A DNA stretch of 64,000 nt from Dyadobacter sp. CECT 9275 (GTDB lineage: Bacteria; Bacteroidota; Bacteroidia; Cytophagales; Spirosomataceae). The translations under genes were made by a program, and so were the position numbers. How positions within the stretch are numbered: the stretch's first letter is position 1; every line of letters starts with the position of its first letter. Below, in pieces: positions 45,603 to 55,122 of the stretch. Below the pieces are notes generated by a model. That model saw nothing but the letters and a program-made list of their open reading frames with translations. It ran no database searches and was not told the DNA's origin. The stretch spans positions 4,229,964 to 4,293,963 of the forward strand of contig NZ_CAJRAF010000002.1 of NCBI RefSeq assembly GCF_907164905.1. Reading direction: 5' to 3'.

Positions 45603-46361
45603 TTATCCATTTCGTTTTAAGTGATTGATTTTAAATAACTTTTGAGATGAATAAATTTCAGTTCCTTTGATAAGTGTTTTATCTTTTTGTGCCGGAAAGT
45701 AGTTCCGGGCGGTGTTGACAGGGATCTCATTGCTTCCATGAAGGAAGTATTTGGCAATCATTTTATACCAGCCGCTCTGGCCAGAGCTGGTCAGAAGTTT
45801 GTTTCCATCCGGTAGTTCCAGTTCCTGCATCTGTTTAATCAGGTCCAAGAAGGTTGGTAAATAGTTTTCGCGGATCTGGATTTTTTTGCTCGTTTCAAAC
45901 TCTTTCAGTTGTTTATTCTCCTCTTCCAGAAAAACAACCCTGGCTTTAAGTGAAGAAATCAACTGGTCTTTTTCCGTAATGACTGATTCAAGCGGCTGAT
46001 GCACATGCCACTGATCGATCGAGTGAAGAAAAGATTGAAAGGATTCGAGCTTGGCTATGTTGGATTGATATAACTGCTGTTTTGATGAGAACGGATCCTG
46101 CATCTTGTAGTAGGCAATTCTTTCAGAGGTAATTCGGTAGAAGTGCGCAAAGAATTCTTTCTCATGCCGTGGATTTGATTGCAGGTAGTAATCAAGATGA
46201 TATTGGTAAAACAAAGGATAATCCGCTACGCTTAGGCCATATACCTTTTTAAATAAATGATTGTAGCTGAAATGCCGACTTTGGATCAATGGGTTTCCGA
46301 TCTCAAAAGGGTGCGGTGAAAAGTCAAATCTGCCTCTGATTTTAAAGTATGATCTTATCAT
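45603..46361 (-). CDS. Coiled-coil hypothetical protein in the mobile element
   Basis: 252 residues, not recognised. A globular N-terminus (YNHLFKKVYGLSVADYPLFY) is followed by a clear coiled coil at about 125-155 (LESVITEKDQLISSLKARVV, FLEEENKQLKEFE) and a C-terminal helical region. Standing alone between the HTH operon and ardA, same strand. Confidence 0.5.
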   Translation of the reverse strand: MIRSYFKIRGRFDFSPHPFEIGNPLIQSRHFSYNHLFKKVYGLSVADYPLFYQYHLDYYLQSNPRHEKEFFAHFYRITSERIAYYKMQDPFSSKQQLYQSNIAKLESFQSFLHSIDQWHVHQPLESVITEKDQLISSLKARVVFLEEENKQLKEFETSKKIQIRENYLPTFLDLIKQMQELELPDGNKLLTSSGQSGWYKMIAKYFLHGSNEIPVNTARNYFPAQKDKTLIKGTEIYSSQKLFKINHLKRNG

Positions 46362-46558
46362 GCCAAGACGAATTTTTAATTAAGTTACTGACAGATACTA
46401 AAAATTCCAATTCGCCGGTGAAATCAAACGGCTCAGAACCAGGCCCGAAAGTATTAAAACCGCTTGATTTTAATCTTCTGCCAAGTAACCTACAACTGCC
46501 ATTCGACCTTTTTTTTAATTTAGGAGTCTGAAAAAATTATCAGACTCCTGAAAAACAT

Positions 46559-47131
46559 TTAAATGTCGATAAAAACATGACCGTTGTATTCGGTATATCC
46601 TTCCAGGAATAGATCCCTTCCGAAGGCTTCATAGTCAAAATATCTTTCAAGAGTTTCCGGTACTCCCGAAAGCATTCCGGTATCTTCTACATATTGATAG
46701 GTAAATTCTGTTTTCGGATCTTTAAAAGCCCCTCCATAATATCCCTGATAGGCCTCTTCAAAACCTTCCAGTGTTTCTTCCAGTTCGTTTCCGTTGGCTG
46801 GCCAGGATATAATGTCTGAGCAGTAAATCTCAAAAGCTTCAGCTCTGTCATCATCCATTTCAGAGACTGCTTCAAAGTACTTGAATGTGTCCTGATGTAA
46901 ACTGCTTTCTGAGATCATAAAAGCTGGAATATATTCCCAGTCCTGGAACATTAACTCTGGCCGGCAGCCGCTGCTGAGGAACTCATTGCGGTGGTATTCA
47001 TAACAGTCTTTATAAAATTCCTGTGCATCTGAGTAGTCTGAAAGATCAAACCACTTTCCGAAAAGCGATCCGGAATTGTACATTCCGTAAGTTCCTACGT
47101 AAATCTTTGGAGTGTTTTTTGAATTTTTCAT
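46559..47131 (-). CDS. ardA: Antirestriction protein ArdA
   Basis: 190 residues. IYVGTYGMYNSGSLFGKWFD is the ArdA N-terminal signature, followed by the acidic surface (over 40 Asp/Glu) with which ArdA mimics DNA and blocks type I restriction enzymes. It usually lies in the leading region of conjugative elements and protects incoming DNA. The start ATG 47131 fits the family; an upstream ATG at 47143 adds four residues. The upstream hairpin region (47174-47353) is unusual: see findings. Confidence 0.92.
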   Translation of the reverse strand: MKNSKNTPKIYVGTYGMYNSGSLFGKWFDLSDYSDAQEFYKDCYEYHRNEFLSSGCRPELMFQDWEYIPAFMISESSLHQDTFKYFEAVSEMDDDRAEAFEIYCSDIISWPANGNELEETLEGFEEAYQGYYGGAFKDPKTEFTYQYVEDTGMLSGVPETLERYFDYEAFGRDLFLEGYTEYNGHVFIDI

Positions 47132-47173
47132 GAGTGAAGACATTTGAAGTAGCTAAGCCCGGCTCTGTGCCAA

Positions 47174-47353
47174 AGGGCAATCGCATGTCCCACACGAATG
47201 AAAAATGACGGGGTTTATCCCCTTGGATTCAAAGCCCAGACGGCGGTTTAAGGAGCGGCCTGTTGCCGCGGTAAATAGCCGGCTGACGAAGTGAAGGCTT
47301 GAAGCCGTCATTTTTCACTTCGTAACTTTCGTTTGCACTGACTGGTAAACGTG
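47174..47353 (-). promoter_or_regulatory. Hairpin leader upstream of ardA (copy B)
   Basis: A long stem pairs CGAATGAAAAATGACGG (about 47196-47211) with CCGTCATTTTTCACTTCG (47305-47322), one base bulged, enclosing about 93 nt with a smaller GCGGC/GCCGC stem. It shares AGGGCAATC, the stem and the CTTTCGTTTGCACTGA block with 18269-18351. Because ardA is a leading-region gene, this is a candidate single-stranded-DNA promoter (Frpo-like). Confidence 0.5.
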
Positions 47354-47413
47354 CGGCTGGTTAGCTTACATTAGCTATTGAATATAAATTTCAGTTACAT
47401 AACAAATGGTGCA

Positions 47414-48685
47414 TTATAATATATCAAGTATAGGCAATTTCACACCAACTTTGTAAACACCAACATAATCCTTAATAGCAGTGCCTTTCAGATCTGTGGG
47501 TAGTTCCACCAACCCATTTTCTTGATCAGGATAAATGATTAGGCAATCAATCAATATACCTTCTTGTATATCCAAGGCACTGTACACTTTTTCCAGCCTC
47601 GCATATCCGCTGACCTGTCGGATGTCGAGATGGTCAACACCATTCCGGTATTTAGTTTTGTATTTGGCATCAACCACCATTTTGAACTGTGTTGAATTTA
47701 AAATGAAATCGAGCTTGCTACCTCTATTGCCGAATTGATAATTTATCATACTTACATCGCGGAACCGGTCTTTCAACAATCCGAAAACGTATAGCTCAAA
47801 CAGCTTACTCATATCAATCCAAAAGGGCGGTGTTTTTACCACCTGGGTTTGATGAGCATTCGTAATATTGTAGCCAAATCTTTTCAGGATTAGACGAGCT
47901 AGGGAGGTAGCTTCAGTGTATTCTTTGTAAAAGGAATTAATTTTCGAATGTTTGACTTCGGCCAGTTTAATATCTTCGTTGACTGCTCCAAATCCAGGTA
48001 TGATGTAATTAAGAAGCGTCAATGCATACTCCGTAGAATGAGTGATTTTCAATGAGGGCAAATACTGTTGAACGAACATTAGTGCCTTCTTCAAAAGTCG
48101 ATTTTCTAGCCCGCTTACGCCAAATTCCTCATAAGAACAAAATGTATGCAAAGGTTTGTTTTTTAGAACATTGTGTTTAATAGTCGGTCCTACCATTACC
48201 TTGCCTTTTACCTTGGATTGCAAATTTTTGGTGACCTTGTAATAGGATTTTTTAAGCCCTTTCCTGACTATTTGCTGGGTAACTCTCAGAAATTGCACAA
48301 TCAACAGAGGCGTCAATAAATCCTGCTGCTGAGATATTTCAATGTATGGCGCTTCAAACTTAATTTCAAAAAGTTCGTCGGTATGTATTGCTATATCCGG
48401 ATGCTTCAATGCTGTAAAAAGCATTTTCAAATAATCAGTTTCTCCAGTGGATTTGTTCAACTTAGGAGCGACGTATAGTGCTATTTCATTTTCCACTACC
48501 CAGTCAACACCAACAAAGTAAGAAAGGGTACAATGATGCTCCCCATCCTTCTTTATAATTGTATAGCAATTTTGTTCTCCTCTTTTTTTTAGAAAATTGT
48601 ATTGATACATTTCAGATATCAAAATAGTAGATGCACCGTCTATTTTACCATTGAAATGCTCGAAGTAAGGTAAGATTTTATACAT
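47414..48685 (-). CDS. mcrC: McrC-family restriction subunit (PD-(D/E)XK nuclease)
   Basis: 423 residues. The McrC N-terminal region (LSYFVGVDWVVENEIALYVA, then PKLN) is followed by a C-terminal nuclease with SKLDFILNSTQFKMVVDAKYK, i.e. D..(D)AK of a PD-(D/E)XK core near residues 330-350. It partners with McrB to cut modified or foreign DNA. The ATG at 48685 lies 8 nt inside the 3' end of mcrB, implying coupled translation. Confidence 0.85.
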   Translation of the reverse strand: MYKILPYFEHFNGKIDGASTILISEMYQYNFLKKRGEQNCYTIIKKDGEHHCTLSYFVGVDWVVENEIALYVAPKLNKSTGETDYLKMLFTALKHPDIAIHTDELFEIKFEAPYIEISQQQDLLTPLLIVQFLRVTQQIVRKGLKKSYYKVTKNLQSKVKGKVMVGPTIKHNVLKNKPLHTFCSYEEFGVSGLENRLLKKALMFVQQYLPSLKITHSTEYALTLLNYIIPGFGAVNEDIKLAEVKHSKINSFYKEYTEATSLARLILKRFGYNITNAHQTQVVKTPPFWIDMSKLFELYVFGLLKDRFRDVSMINYQFGNRGSKLDFILNSTQFKMVVDAKYKTKYRNGVDHLDIRQVSGYARLEKVYSALDIQEGILIDCLIIYPDQENGLVELPTDLKGTAIKDYVGVYKVGVKLPILDIL

Positions 48686-50657
48686 GTAGCTCCTTCATTA
48701 ACTCCTCAGTCTCAGGCAACAGAATACCATCTTTTAAGTACTCTTTCAACAATGGGAGGATTTCATATTTGAGTCTGATCTCGAGGTCAGCTTTTACCCC
48801 TTCGTCATCTTGCTTGTCAGACATAAAGTAGCTGTGGCCGATCCAGATATCCTCTGGACGAAAATCTGTTGCAACATACTGCGATCTCATCGGTTTGGGA
48901 TCTTGCCAATCGATCAAATCGTAATCCCTTACAAACAATTCAGAAACTTGCTTGAAAAGATTCTTGGCAGCCGCATGTACATGCACGGGAGATGGAAGGA
49001 CATCCACAAATGCAAACCTCCGCCGAATTGCGTAATCAATATGACCAGCACTCCTGTCGGCTGTATTCATCGTGCCAATGATATAAAGATTGGGAGGCAA
49101 AATTAAAGTTCTATCGCCGTCGAGATCATATGTGCTTTCCACTGGCTCACCACGATATTCCAAAGCATAAATCAGTTCACCGAGGACGGCTGGCAGATTT
49201 GCGCGGTTTATCTCATCTATTATTAGAATGTACTGCTTTTCATCAACTTTTGTTGACGAATTTTCAAAGGTTGGCTCTGTTGGTAGAAAACCACGCAGTT
49301 TCTCTAGCACCTTAAAATCATAGCTCGCGTGCTGTTTGGCTCTTCCGGAAATTTCATTTATTGCTTTAATGTCTTGCCTGTTTTTTGCATTATTTAAATA
49401 TGAGATAATCAAATCAGAAAATTTCATTCTCTGTTTATTATCAACAGCCCAGGAATCGCCCACATATCGAAACGCATTCTTATCAACTTCAAAGATTGAA
49501 ACCTTATCATTTATAGGATACTTGCCATTTTTATCAATGATTTCTTGAACTGAATCAGCAAACAAATTCACTTGCTCCTTAATCCATATTTCTCTTGAAA
49601 GCGTTTTGACCTCTTTTTGCGAATCCTCGTAGTTTTCCAATGCCTGGCTTGCAAACTCTGCTAATATCCGATTCTCGGTCCGATATTCAACTGATGAGCC
49701 TGAAGTCTTGGCAGTAATTCCCCGAACAAAATCTTCGTATGAATAAGCAGGATGAAACTGAATGAGCCGTATCTGCGACGACGAAGTTTCTACGTACTCG
49801 CCACGCTTATTTTTTTGCAACCATTTTTTTAATATGTATTCGGAAAGTGCATGCAAGTATGCATCCCCGCCCCTGCGTGTAAAATTTCCGGAAGCAATGC
49901 AGTCAGCAATACGGTTAAACTTTAGCGAAAAGAATTTCCCCTCGCGATAACTTACTTTGACGCTCCTATCAGATAGCTCTGCAACTCGAATAGATTTATC
50001 GGAATTCCGCATCGGCACATGCTCGCCGTCAGAAAGTAACGTCTTCACATCATCTGCATCAGGCAAAACTTGGCGTCCACCAGAATCTGTTGAGATTAGC
50101 TGCCTGGCGATTTCTTTCGCGGTATACGTCTTTCCTGTTCCAGGAGGTCCCTGCAAAATGATCTGCTTTTTGTATTCAAGTAATTTTATGATGTCCTTCA
50201 TATCGTTCCCTGCTCCTTCAAAAAGAGAGCTGTTTTTAACTTCTTCGTAAAGCGTAGATGTATCGTCTATTTCTTGCAGCTTTTGCCAACCGAAATCAAT
50301 GCTGACTTCTTTTATTGCACTATAATTTGATCGTGTTATGGCAGATTGCTTTATTCCATCATATGGAACGCCTTGTTCATTATCATCTTTGCTCTTTAAA
50401 AACCACTTTTCTACTAAAATCCATAGATTCCAAGAATCATTTTCCTGCTTTACCGACCTGATTGCCTTACCATATGCCACAAGGAGTCCGTTATATTTCA
50501 ACAAGAGAATACTTCCCGGCTGAATTTCATGATAAGGACCTTTCTGCTCAGCCGTCTCATCCAGAATATAAGCCGAATTAGCAATTATTCTTTCGAAGTT
50601 TTCTTTGGCGTAGCTTTGGAATTGCCTCCCTGCGCTGCAAACGTAGAATTTTGGCAT
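48678..50657 (-). CDS. mcrB: McrB-family GTPase/AAA+ subunit with N-terminal EVE-like domain
   Basis: 659 residues. Walker A GPPGTGKT (170-177), Walker B-like ILIIDEINRANLPAVLGELI, and the McrB signature IIGTMNTADRSAGHIDYAIR, RRFAF. Residues 1-130 (MPKFYVCSAGRQFQSYAKEN, GSILLLKYNGLLVAYGKAIR) look like an EVE/PUA-type modified-base reader, a known N-terminal fusion in McrBC systems. It would sense modified bases and drive McrC. Downstream in the hsdR operon, separated by 21 nt from a small conserved protein. Confidence 0.85.
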   Translation of the reverse strand: MPKFYVCSAGRQFQSYAKENFERIIANSAYILDETAEQKGPYHEIQPGSILLLKYNGLLVAYGKAIRSVKQENDSWNLWILVEKWFLKSKDDNEQGVPYDGIKQSAITRSNYSAIKEVSIDFGWQKLQEIDDTSTLYEEVKNSSLFEGAGNDMKDIIKLLEYKKQIILQGPPGTGKTYTAKEIARQLISTDSGGRQVLPDADDVKTLLSDGEHVPMRNSDKSIRVAELSDRSVKVSYREGKFFSLKFNRIADCIASGNFTRRGGDAYLHALSEYILKKWLQKNKRGEYVETSSSQIRLIQFHPAYSYEDFVRGITAKTSGSSVEYRTENRILAEFASQALENYEDSQKEVKTLSREIWIKEQVNLFADSVQEIIDKNGKYPINDKVSIFEVDKNAFRYVGDSWAVDNKQRMKFSDLIISYLNNAKNRQDIKAINEISGRAKQHASYDFKVLEKLRGFLPTEPTFENSSTKVDEKQYILIIDEINRANLPAVLGELIYALEYRGEPVESTYDLDGDRTLILPPNLYIIGTMNTADRSAGHIDYAIRRRFAFVDVLPSPVHVHAAAKNLFKQVSELFVRDYDLIDWQDPKPMRSQYVATDFRPEDIWIGHSYFMSDKQDDEGVKADLEIRLKYEILPLLKEYLKDGILLPETEELMKELHV

Positions 50658-50678
50658 TTTTCTGTGAGTGAGGTTATA

Positions 50679-51107
50679 CTATAACTGATGCAATGTGACG
50701 TAACCTCTCCCATTCGTACAGATACCTGCAAAGCTGAGAACACCAACAATCGCAGATATTCTACGGAAAGTCGTTTGCCCGATTGCTTTTCCAAAAACTT
50801 TGTGCGCGACGCGACCTTCAATGGAATCCAAGGGAAGTTCGATGCTTCCAAGTCTGAATCCGACAGCCTTTCCTTTCAGAACATGAGCGCCTATGTTTTG
50901 GGTATTCTTTTCGATCATCAGCTCAATCGCTGTTTCAAATACACCCCAGGGTAATAATGGCTGGCTACCCAAATTATCAAGCCATACGCCCCGATCGTCC
51001 CACTTTGCAGTAAATGACTGACCTGCTTTCATCAATGGGATCTTTACTACTCGGTTCCTCTCCCCGAGTTTTTCTTTAATCCTTGCAATTCCGTTTCCAA
51101 TGATCAT
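50679..51107 (-). CDS. Small conserved protein between hsdR and mcrB
   Basis: 142 residues from the ATG at 51107 (MIIGNGIARIKE); a start at 51131 adds eight. The segments DRGVWLDNLGSQPLLPWGVF, LPLDSIEGRVAHKVFGKAIG, QTTFRRISAIVGVLSFAGIC, TNGRGYVTL form one conserved domain that I have seen associated with restriction loci, but it has no function I can state. No catalytic residues are obvious. Its place inside the defence operon, 56 nt after hsdR, suggests an accessory role. Confidence 0.65.
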   Translation of the reverse strand: MIIGNGIARIKEKLGERNRVVKIPLMKAGQSFTAKWDDRGVWLDNLGSQPLLPWGVFETAIELMIEKNTQNIGAHVLKGKAVGFRLGSIELPLDSIEGRVAHKVFGKAIGQTTFRRISAIVGVLSFAGICTNGRGYVTLHQL

Positions 51108-51163
51108 AACACTGTTTATATGAGGGTACATTAACTATAATTTCCTTTCCTGATGTTTCTCAT

Positions 51164-54100
51164 TCAAACTGCCCCCAAAACCCGCTTTAGCGAATCAATA
51201 AAAGCCATCTTCGTCGCATCGTCTTTGGAAATTGCGCGGTAAAGATCCAGCTCGTTCCGCCGTTGCTTACCCATCACTTCTTCGAAAATCCGCTTGAACG
51301 CAAGCTCACGGTTTTGTATATCGGGGTTGTTGAGATATTTGTCTTCATAATCGGGATGCACCTGCATCGATTTTGCCAGACTCACAAACTTCACACGTTG
51401 TTCCTCAGGTGTAGCTTCCCAGCCTTGAAACCAGCGTTCGTTAAAACTGTTGACAATCAAATCAAGTGCGTCTTCGGTTGTATCCGATCCATGAGCGCCG
51501 CGCGGATTCGGATTCTGCGGCTCTAATTCTGTTTCTGATGCATCTAAACCAATTGATGCGTTTAGTCTAACACGCTCGAGTCCGTATGTAGAAAGATCAA
51601 CGGAACCCAAAAGTTCATCGTAGACGGCATCTTCGTTAGTCTTAATGATAAGTTTGGGAATCAGGAATTTGAGAAACCAGAACAGCTTCTCCCAGTTCAC
51701 AATTTCGTACGGAAGTATGGACGCCATTTGACCGTAAATCTTCACGAACTGTTTGGCTTGAATCTTGATTTCGGCTTTACCATTGTCATCCAATTCCAGG
51801 TCTGAGTTGAACCTTTTGGCAGCTACATCAATAATTACACTGAGTTGCTGCGCGTCAACGCCAGCGAAATACTTCTGAACAAACTCCTCAACCTCAGTCC
51901 ATTCGTATACGCCCGTATCATCCAATGTACTTTTGATATCATGCAGTACATTTACATCAGTTGCGGAGTTCAGTGTGGTGGATGTGTAAAATGGATCGAA
52001 AGCGACCTTAATCTCGTCCGTTGAATTGAAGAAATCCAGTACAAATAGATCTTCCGTTTTCTTTCCCAACTGATCCGCAGACCGGTTTAGCCTGCTTAAT
52101 GCCTGCACTGCTAATACGCCTTGTAGCTTTTTATCAACGTACATGGCCGAAAGTTTGGGCTGATCAAAACCTGTCAGATACTTGTTGGCCACCACCAGCA
52201 TACGATAGTCATCCATGTTAAAATACCTGGCAATTTTGTCGCTGATATAACCCGAGTCTGTCGGTTTGGTGGTATCAAGTGCTGTTGGAAAATTATTGAT
52301 CGTATCCTCCGTGTGTTCGATGCCATCCACTTCCTTTTTTCCGGAAAACGCAATGGCGATACTGAAAGGGTCTCCTTTGTCCTTCAACAATTGTTTTAAG
52401 GCAAAATAATACCGCACAGCCGACTCTATACTTTGGGTCACCACCATCGCTTTGGCTTTACCTTTTAATTTTTTGGTATTAACTACCTTCGAAATAAAAT
52501 GATCCAGCATGATCTCCGCTTTTGTACCAATCGTCTGCCGGTGCTGTTCTACGAAACCTTTCAGTTTCTTCTGCGCTTTTGCTGTATCAAAAAGTGGATT
52601 ATCTTCTATTGATTTTTCAATTTCGTAATAACTGCGATACGTGGTGTAATTGGCCAGCACATCCAGAATGAAACCTTCCTCAATGGCCTGCTTCATTGAA
52701 TACAAATGAAACGGACGGAAACCGCCGCCTTCCCTTGGCACGCCAAATTTTTCGAGTGTACTGTTTTTTGGCGTAGCTGTGAAAGCAAAGTATGAAGCAT
52801 TGCCACGCATTTTCCGCGACCGCATTACTTCCAGAATTTTGTCCTGAGGATCCGGGTCTTCCTCTTCGTTTGCCGAAGTACCCAATGCCCGGTTCATGTT
52901 GTCGGCCGCGCTGCCGCTTTGGCTTCCGTGGGCTTCGTCGATGATTACAGCAAACCGTTTTTCGCTCAGATCGGCAATGCCATCAACGATGAAAGGAAAT
53001 TTCTGAATCGTAGTGATAATGATCCGCTTCCCACTTTCCAGGCTTTCTTTCAACTCTTTGGAAGAATACGCAGGTGCGACAATATTTTTCACCTCCGAAA
53101 ATTCTTTGATATTTTCACGTAGCTGTTTATCAAGCAAACGCCTATCTGTAACCACGATTACCGAATCGAATAATGGGTTTTCGACTCCTTTGCTGCCCGG
53201 AACCTGATCGTTTTCAGGGTAGGTTTCAATGAGCTGATAAGCAGCCCAGGTAATAGAATTGGACTTTCCGGAACCAGCAGAATGTTGTATCAAGTAACTT
53301 TTTCCAACACCAAACCGACTGGCATCGGCAATCAGTTTGCGCACCACATCCATTTGATGATAACGTGGAAAATACAAACGCTTTTTGGCTAACGGATCGG
53401 TGTCCTTGCCATCGAACCGGACAAAGTGTTGCATGATGTTAGCCACACTTTGCCGTGTAAGCACTTCATTCCAAAGGTAAGCGGTTTTGTGTCCGAGAGG
53501 ATTGGGTGGATTGCCTTTGCCGTAATCATCTCCCAGGTTGAATGGCAAAAAGAAAGTGTTTTTGCCGTCCAGCTTTGTCGTCATGTACGCCTCGTCGGTA
53601 TCCACGGCAAAATGCACCATACATCGGCCAAAGTTCAGTAGCGGTTGTGTAACGTCCCGCTCATTTTTATATTGATTTTGCCCGTGAAACTTCGCGTTTT
53701 GTCCTGTCCAGTGGTTTTTAAGCTCCATGGTCGCGAATGGTATACCGTTCAAAAACAGCACCATATCAATTTCCTCGCCGGGTTTGGTGAGGGAATAACG
53801 TACCTGCCGCGTTACACTAAACTGATTGCTCTCGAACTTCTGTTTGATCGCCTCACTACTACTGGCCAATGGCAGCACATACAGAAATGTAAAGTGCGCA
53901 TCTTCCACATCCAAACCTTTACGCAGAATACTGATGATTCCTTTCTTTTTCAGCATCCGGTCAAGCCGTTCCAGTATTTTCAGTTTCCAGTCACTTTGCT
54001 TTTGCAACTTGGTCAGCTCGTCTTTTTGAGTTGTTTCCAAAAAATCCCACAGCCTCACCTCGTCTACCGCATAACGTGCATTGAAATCACCTGGCAATCC

Positions 54101-54253
54101 CAAATAATACCCCTGACCGCTTCTGTATAGCGGCCTTCGTTCTTGGAGTGTTGGAAGTGATGAAATGGGTTTCAGATATTCTTCCAGGGTTGTTCCTGTT
54201 AACTTTTTTTCAATGGCAGATTCGAGGGCGGCTTCGTTGGTTTGGCTGGGCAT
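51164..54253 (-). CDS. hsdR: Type I restriction endonuclease subunit R
   Basis: 1029 residues. The N-terminal nuclease has D163 (EIDMVLFL) and E177-L-K179 (MELK). The helicase has HSAGSGKS (324-331), a DEAH box near 445 (VIIDEAHGSQSG) and motif VI-like SRLNRSADQ. The family length is about 1000, so it is complete. It translocates and cuts unmethylated DNA together with HsdM and HsdS, which lie upstream in the same strand (58.0-60.4 and 56.7-58.0 kb). ArdA at 47 kb is its natural antagonist. Confidence 0.95.
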   Translation of the reverse strand: MPSQTNEAALESAIEKKLTGTTLEEYLKPISSLPTLQERRPLYRSGQGYYLGLPGDFNARYAVDEVRLWDFLETTQKDELTKLQKQSDWKLKILERLDRMLKKKGIISILRKGLDVEDAHFTFLYVLPLASSSEAIKQKFESNQFSVTRQVRYSLTKPGEEIDMVLFLNGIPFATMELKNHWTGQNAKFHGQNQYKNERDVTQPLLNFGRCMVHFAVDTDEAYMTTKLDGKNTFFLPFNLGDDYGKGNPPNPLGHKTAYLWNEVLTRQSVANIMQHFVRFDGKDTDPLAKKRLYFPRYHQMDVVRKLIADASRFGVGKSYLIQHSAGSGKSNSITWAAYQLIETYPENDQVPGSKGVENPLFDSVIVVTDRRLLDKQLRENIKEFSEVKNIVAPAYSSKELKESLESGKRIIITTIQKFPFIVDGIADLSEKRFAVIIDEAHGSQSGSAADNMNRALGTSANEEEDPDPQDKILEVMRSRKMRGNASYFAFTATPKNSTLEKFGVPREGGGFRPFHLYSMKQAIEEGFILDVLANYTTYRSYYEIEKSIEDNPLFDTAKAQKKLKGFVEQHRQTIGTKAEIMLDHFISKVVNTKKLKGKAKAMVVTQSIESAVRYYFALKQLLKDKGDPFSIAIAFSGKKEVDGIEHTEDTINNFPTALDTTKPTDSGYISDKIARYFNMDDYRMLVVANKYLTGFDQPKLSAMYVDKKLQGVLAVQALSRLNRSADQLGKKTEDLFVLDFFNSTDEIKVAFDPFYTSTTLNSATDVNVLHDIKSTLDDTGVYEWTEVEEFVQKYFAGVDAQQLSVIIDVAAKRFNSDLELDDNGKAEIKIQAKQFVKIYGQMASILPYEIVNWEKLFWFLKFLIPKLIIKTNEDAVYDELLGSVDLSTYGLERVRLNASIGLDASETELEPQNPNPRGAHGSDTTEDALDLIVNSFNERWFQGWEATPEEQRVKFVSLAKSMQVHPDYEDKYLNNPDIQNRELAFKRIFEEVMGKQRRNELDLYRAISKDDATKMAFIDSLKRVLGAV

Positions 54254-54297
54254 CAGGAGGTTTTAGAAATTACTAAAATTAGGTTATATTTGAAGGT

Positions 54298-54483
54298 ATG
54301 AAATTATTTGAAAAATATTCCAAGCTGCGCCAGAAGGCATATGTTACATCCATGGTCACCGATATGGTTAGCGGTAGCATGGCGTTGGAAAATCAGGAAG
54401 TTCCCCAGCCACAGATACAGGCTATCGTCATTGCGCTGCTACGTGAAGCAGAATTAAAAGGCCGTGAGTTCATTAAGAATTAG
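54298..54483 (+). CDS. Small hypothetical protein, antisense to the fic 3' end
   Basis: 61 residues, helical (LFEKYSKLRQKAYVTSMVTD), lying on the opposite strand in the 200-nt gap between fic and hsdR, with the last 30 nt overlapping fic. A GAAGG precedes the ATG. Alone on the plus strand inside a minus-strand operon, it may be real or a chance frame. I do not recognise it. Confidence 0.4.
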   Translation: MKLFEKYSKLRQKAYVTSMVTDMVSGSMALENQEVPQPQIQAIVIALLREAELKGREFIKN

Positions 54484-55035
54484 GTTTGTAAGTCCATGAG
54501 CATCGCCTCCGTCCGCTTTTCGTAAGGCCTGAATATACTCTTTTCTAGCTTCCCCTTCTCTGTGATACAATTGTACCGGTTCAAATCCTTTTAGCATCGC
54601 CGCCGCATTTAGAAGTAAGCGGGCGGTGCGTCCGTTTCCATTATTGAAAGGATGAATCCATACAAAGCGGTGATGTAAATAGGCTAACAACTCCGCGACT
54701 TCAACCTTTTCCTGTACAAATTTCAATCTATAATTTACATCATCTGCATACTGGTACATCAAGTTCGGCACTTGTGATGGATGAGGTGGAGTTAACTTCC
54801 CAACCTGAACTTCTATCGTCCTCCATTTTCCTGCCCAATCATACAATTCACCAAAAGCAGTCCTATGAATGTTCAGAATCAGACTTATATCAAACTCAGC
54901 TTCCTCGTCCAGTTCCTGAATCATGATTTCAGATTTCGCAATACCACTAGCCTCATATAAGTTCAAAAGATCTTTTTCTGCAATATTTAGCAGATTCTCG
55001 TCAATTGAAGGTGTATAATTCGTCCCGTCAGTCAT
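54454..55035 (-). CDS. Fic-family AMP transferase
   Basis: 193 residues from the ATG at 55035. The Fic core motif HPFNNGNGR is intact (near residue 126), with the surrounding HHRFVWIHPFNNGNGRTARL and LLLNAAAMLKGFEPV. No N-terminal or C-terminal (S/T)xxxE(G/N) inhibitory helix is obvious. Fic proteins modify proteins by AMPylation and are often toxins. Genes of this kind occur between hsdS and hsdR in type I loci (R-linked ORFs), where they may guard the restriction system. Confidence 0.85.
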   Translation of the reverse strand: MTDGTNYTPSIDENLLNIAEKDLLNLYEASGIAKSEIMIQELDEEAEFDISLILNIHRTAFGELYDWAGKWRTIEVQVGKLTPPHPSQVPNLMYQYADDVNYRLKFVQEKVEVAELLAYLHHRFVWIHPFNNGNGRTARLLLNAAAMLKGFEPVQLYHREGEARKEYIQALRKADGGDAHGLTNLILNELTAF

Positions 55036-55122
55036 GTTGTTTTGGAGTTTGATCCATTTATTTTTGATTGCTATGATTACCAGCAATTAATCAGATGTAG
55101 AACTGTCAATCTTTCCAAAACG

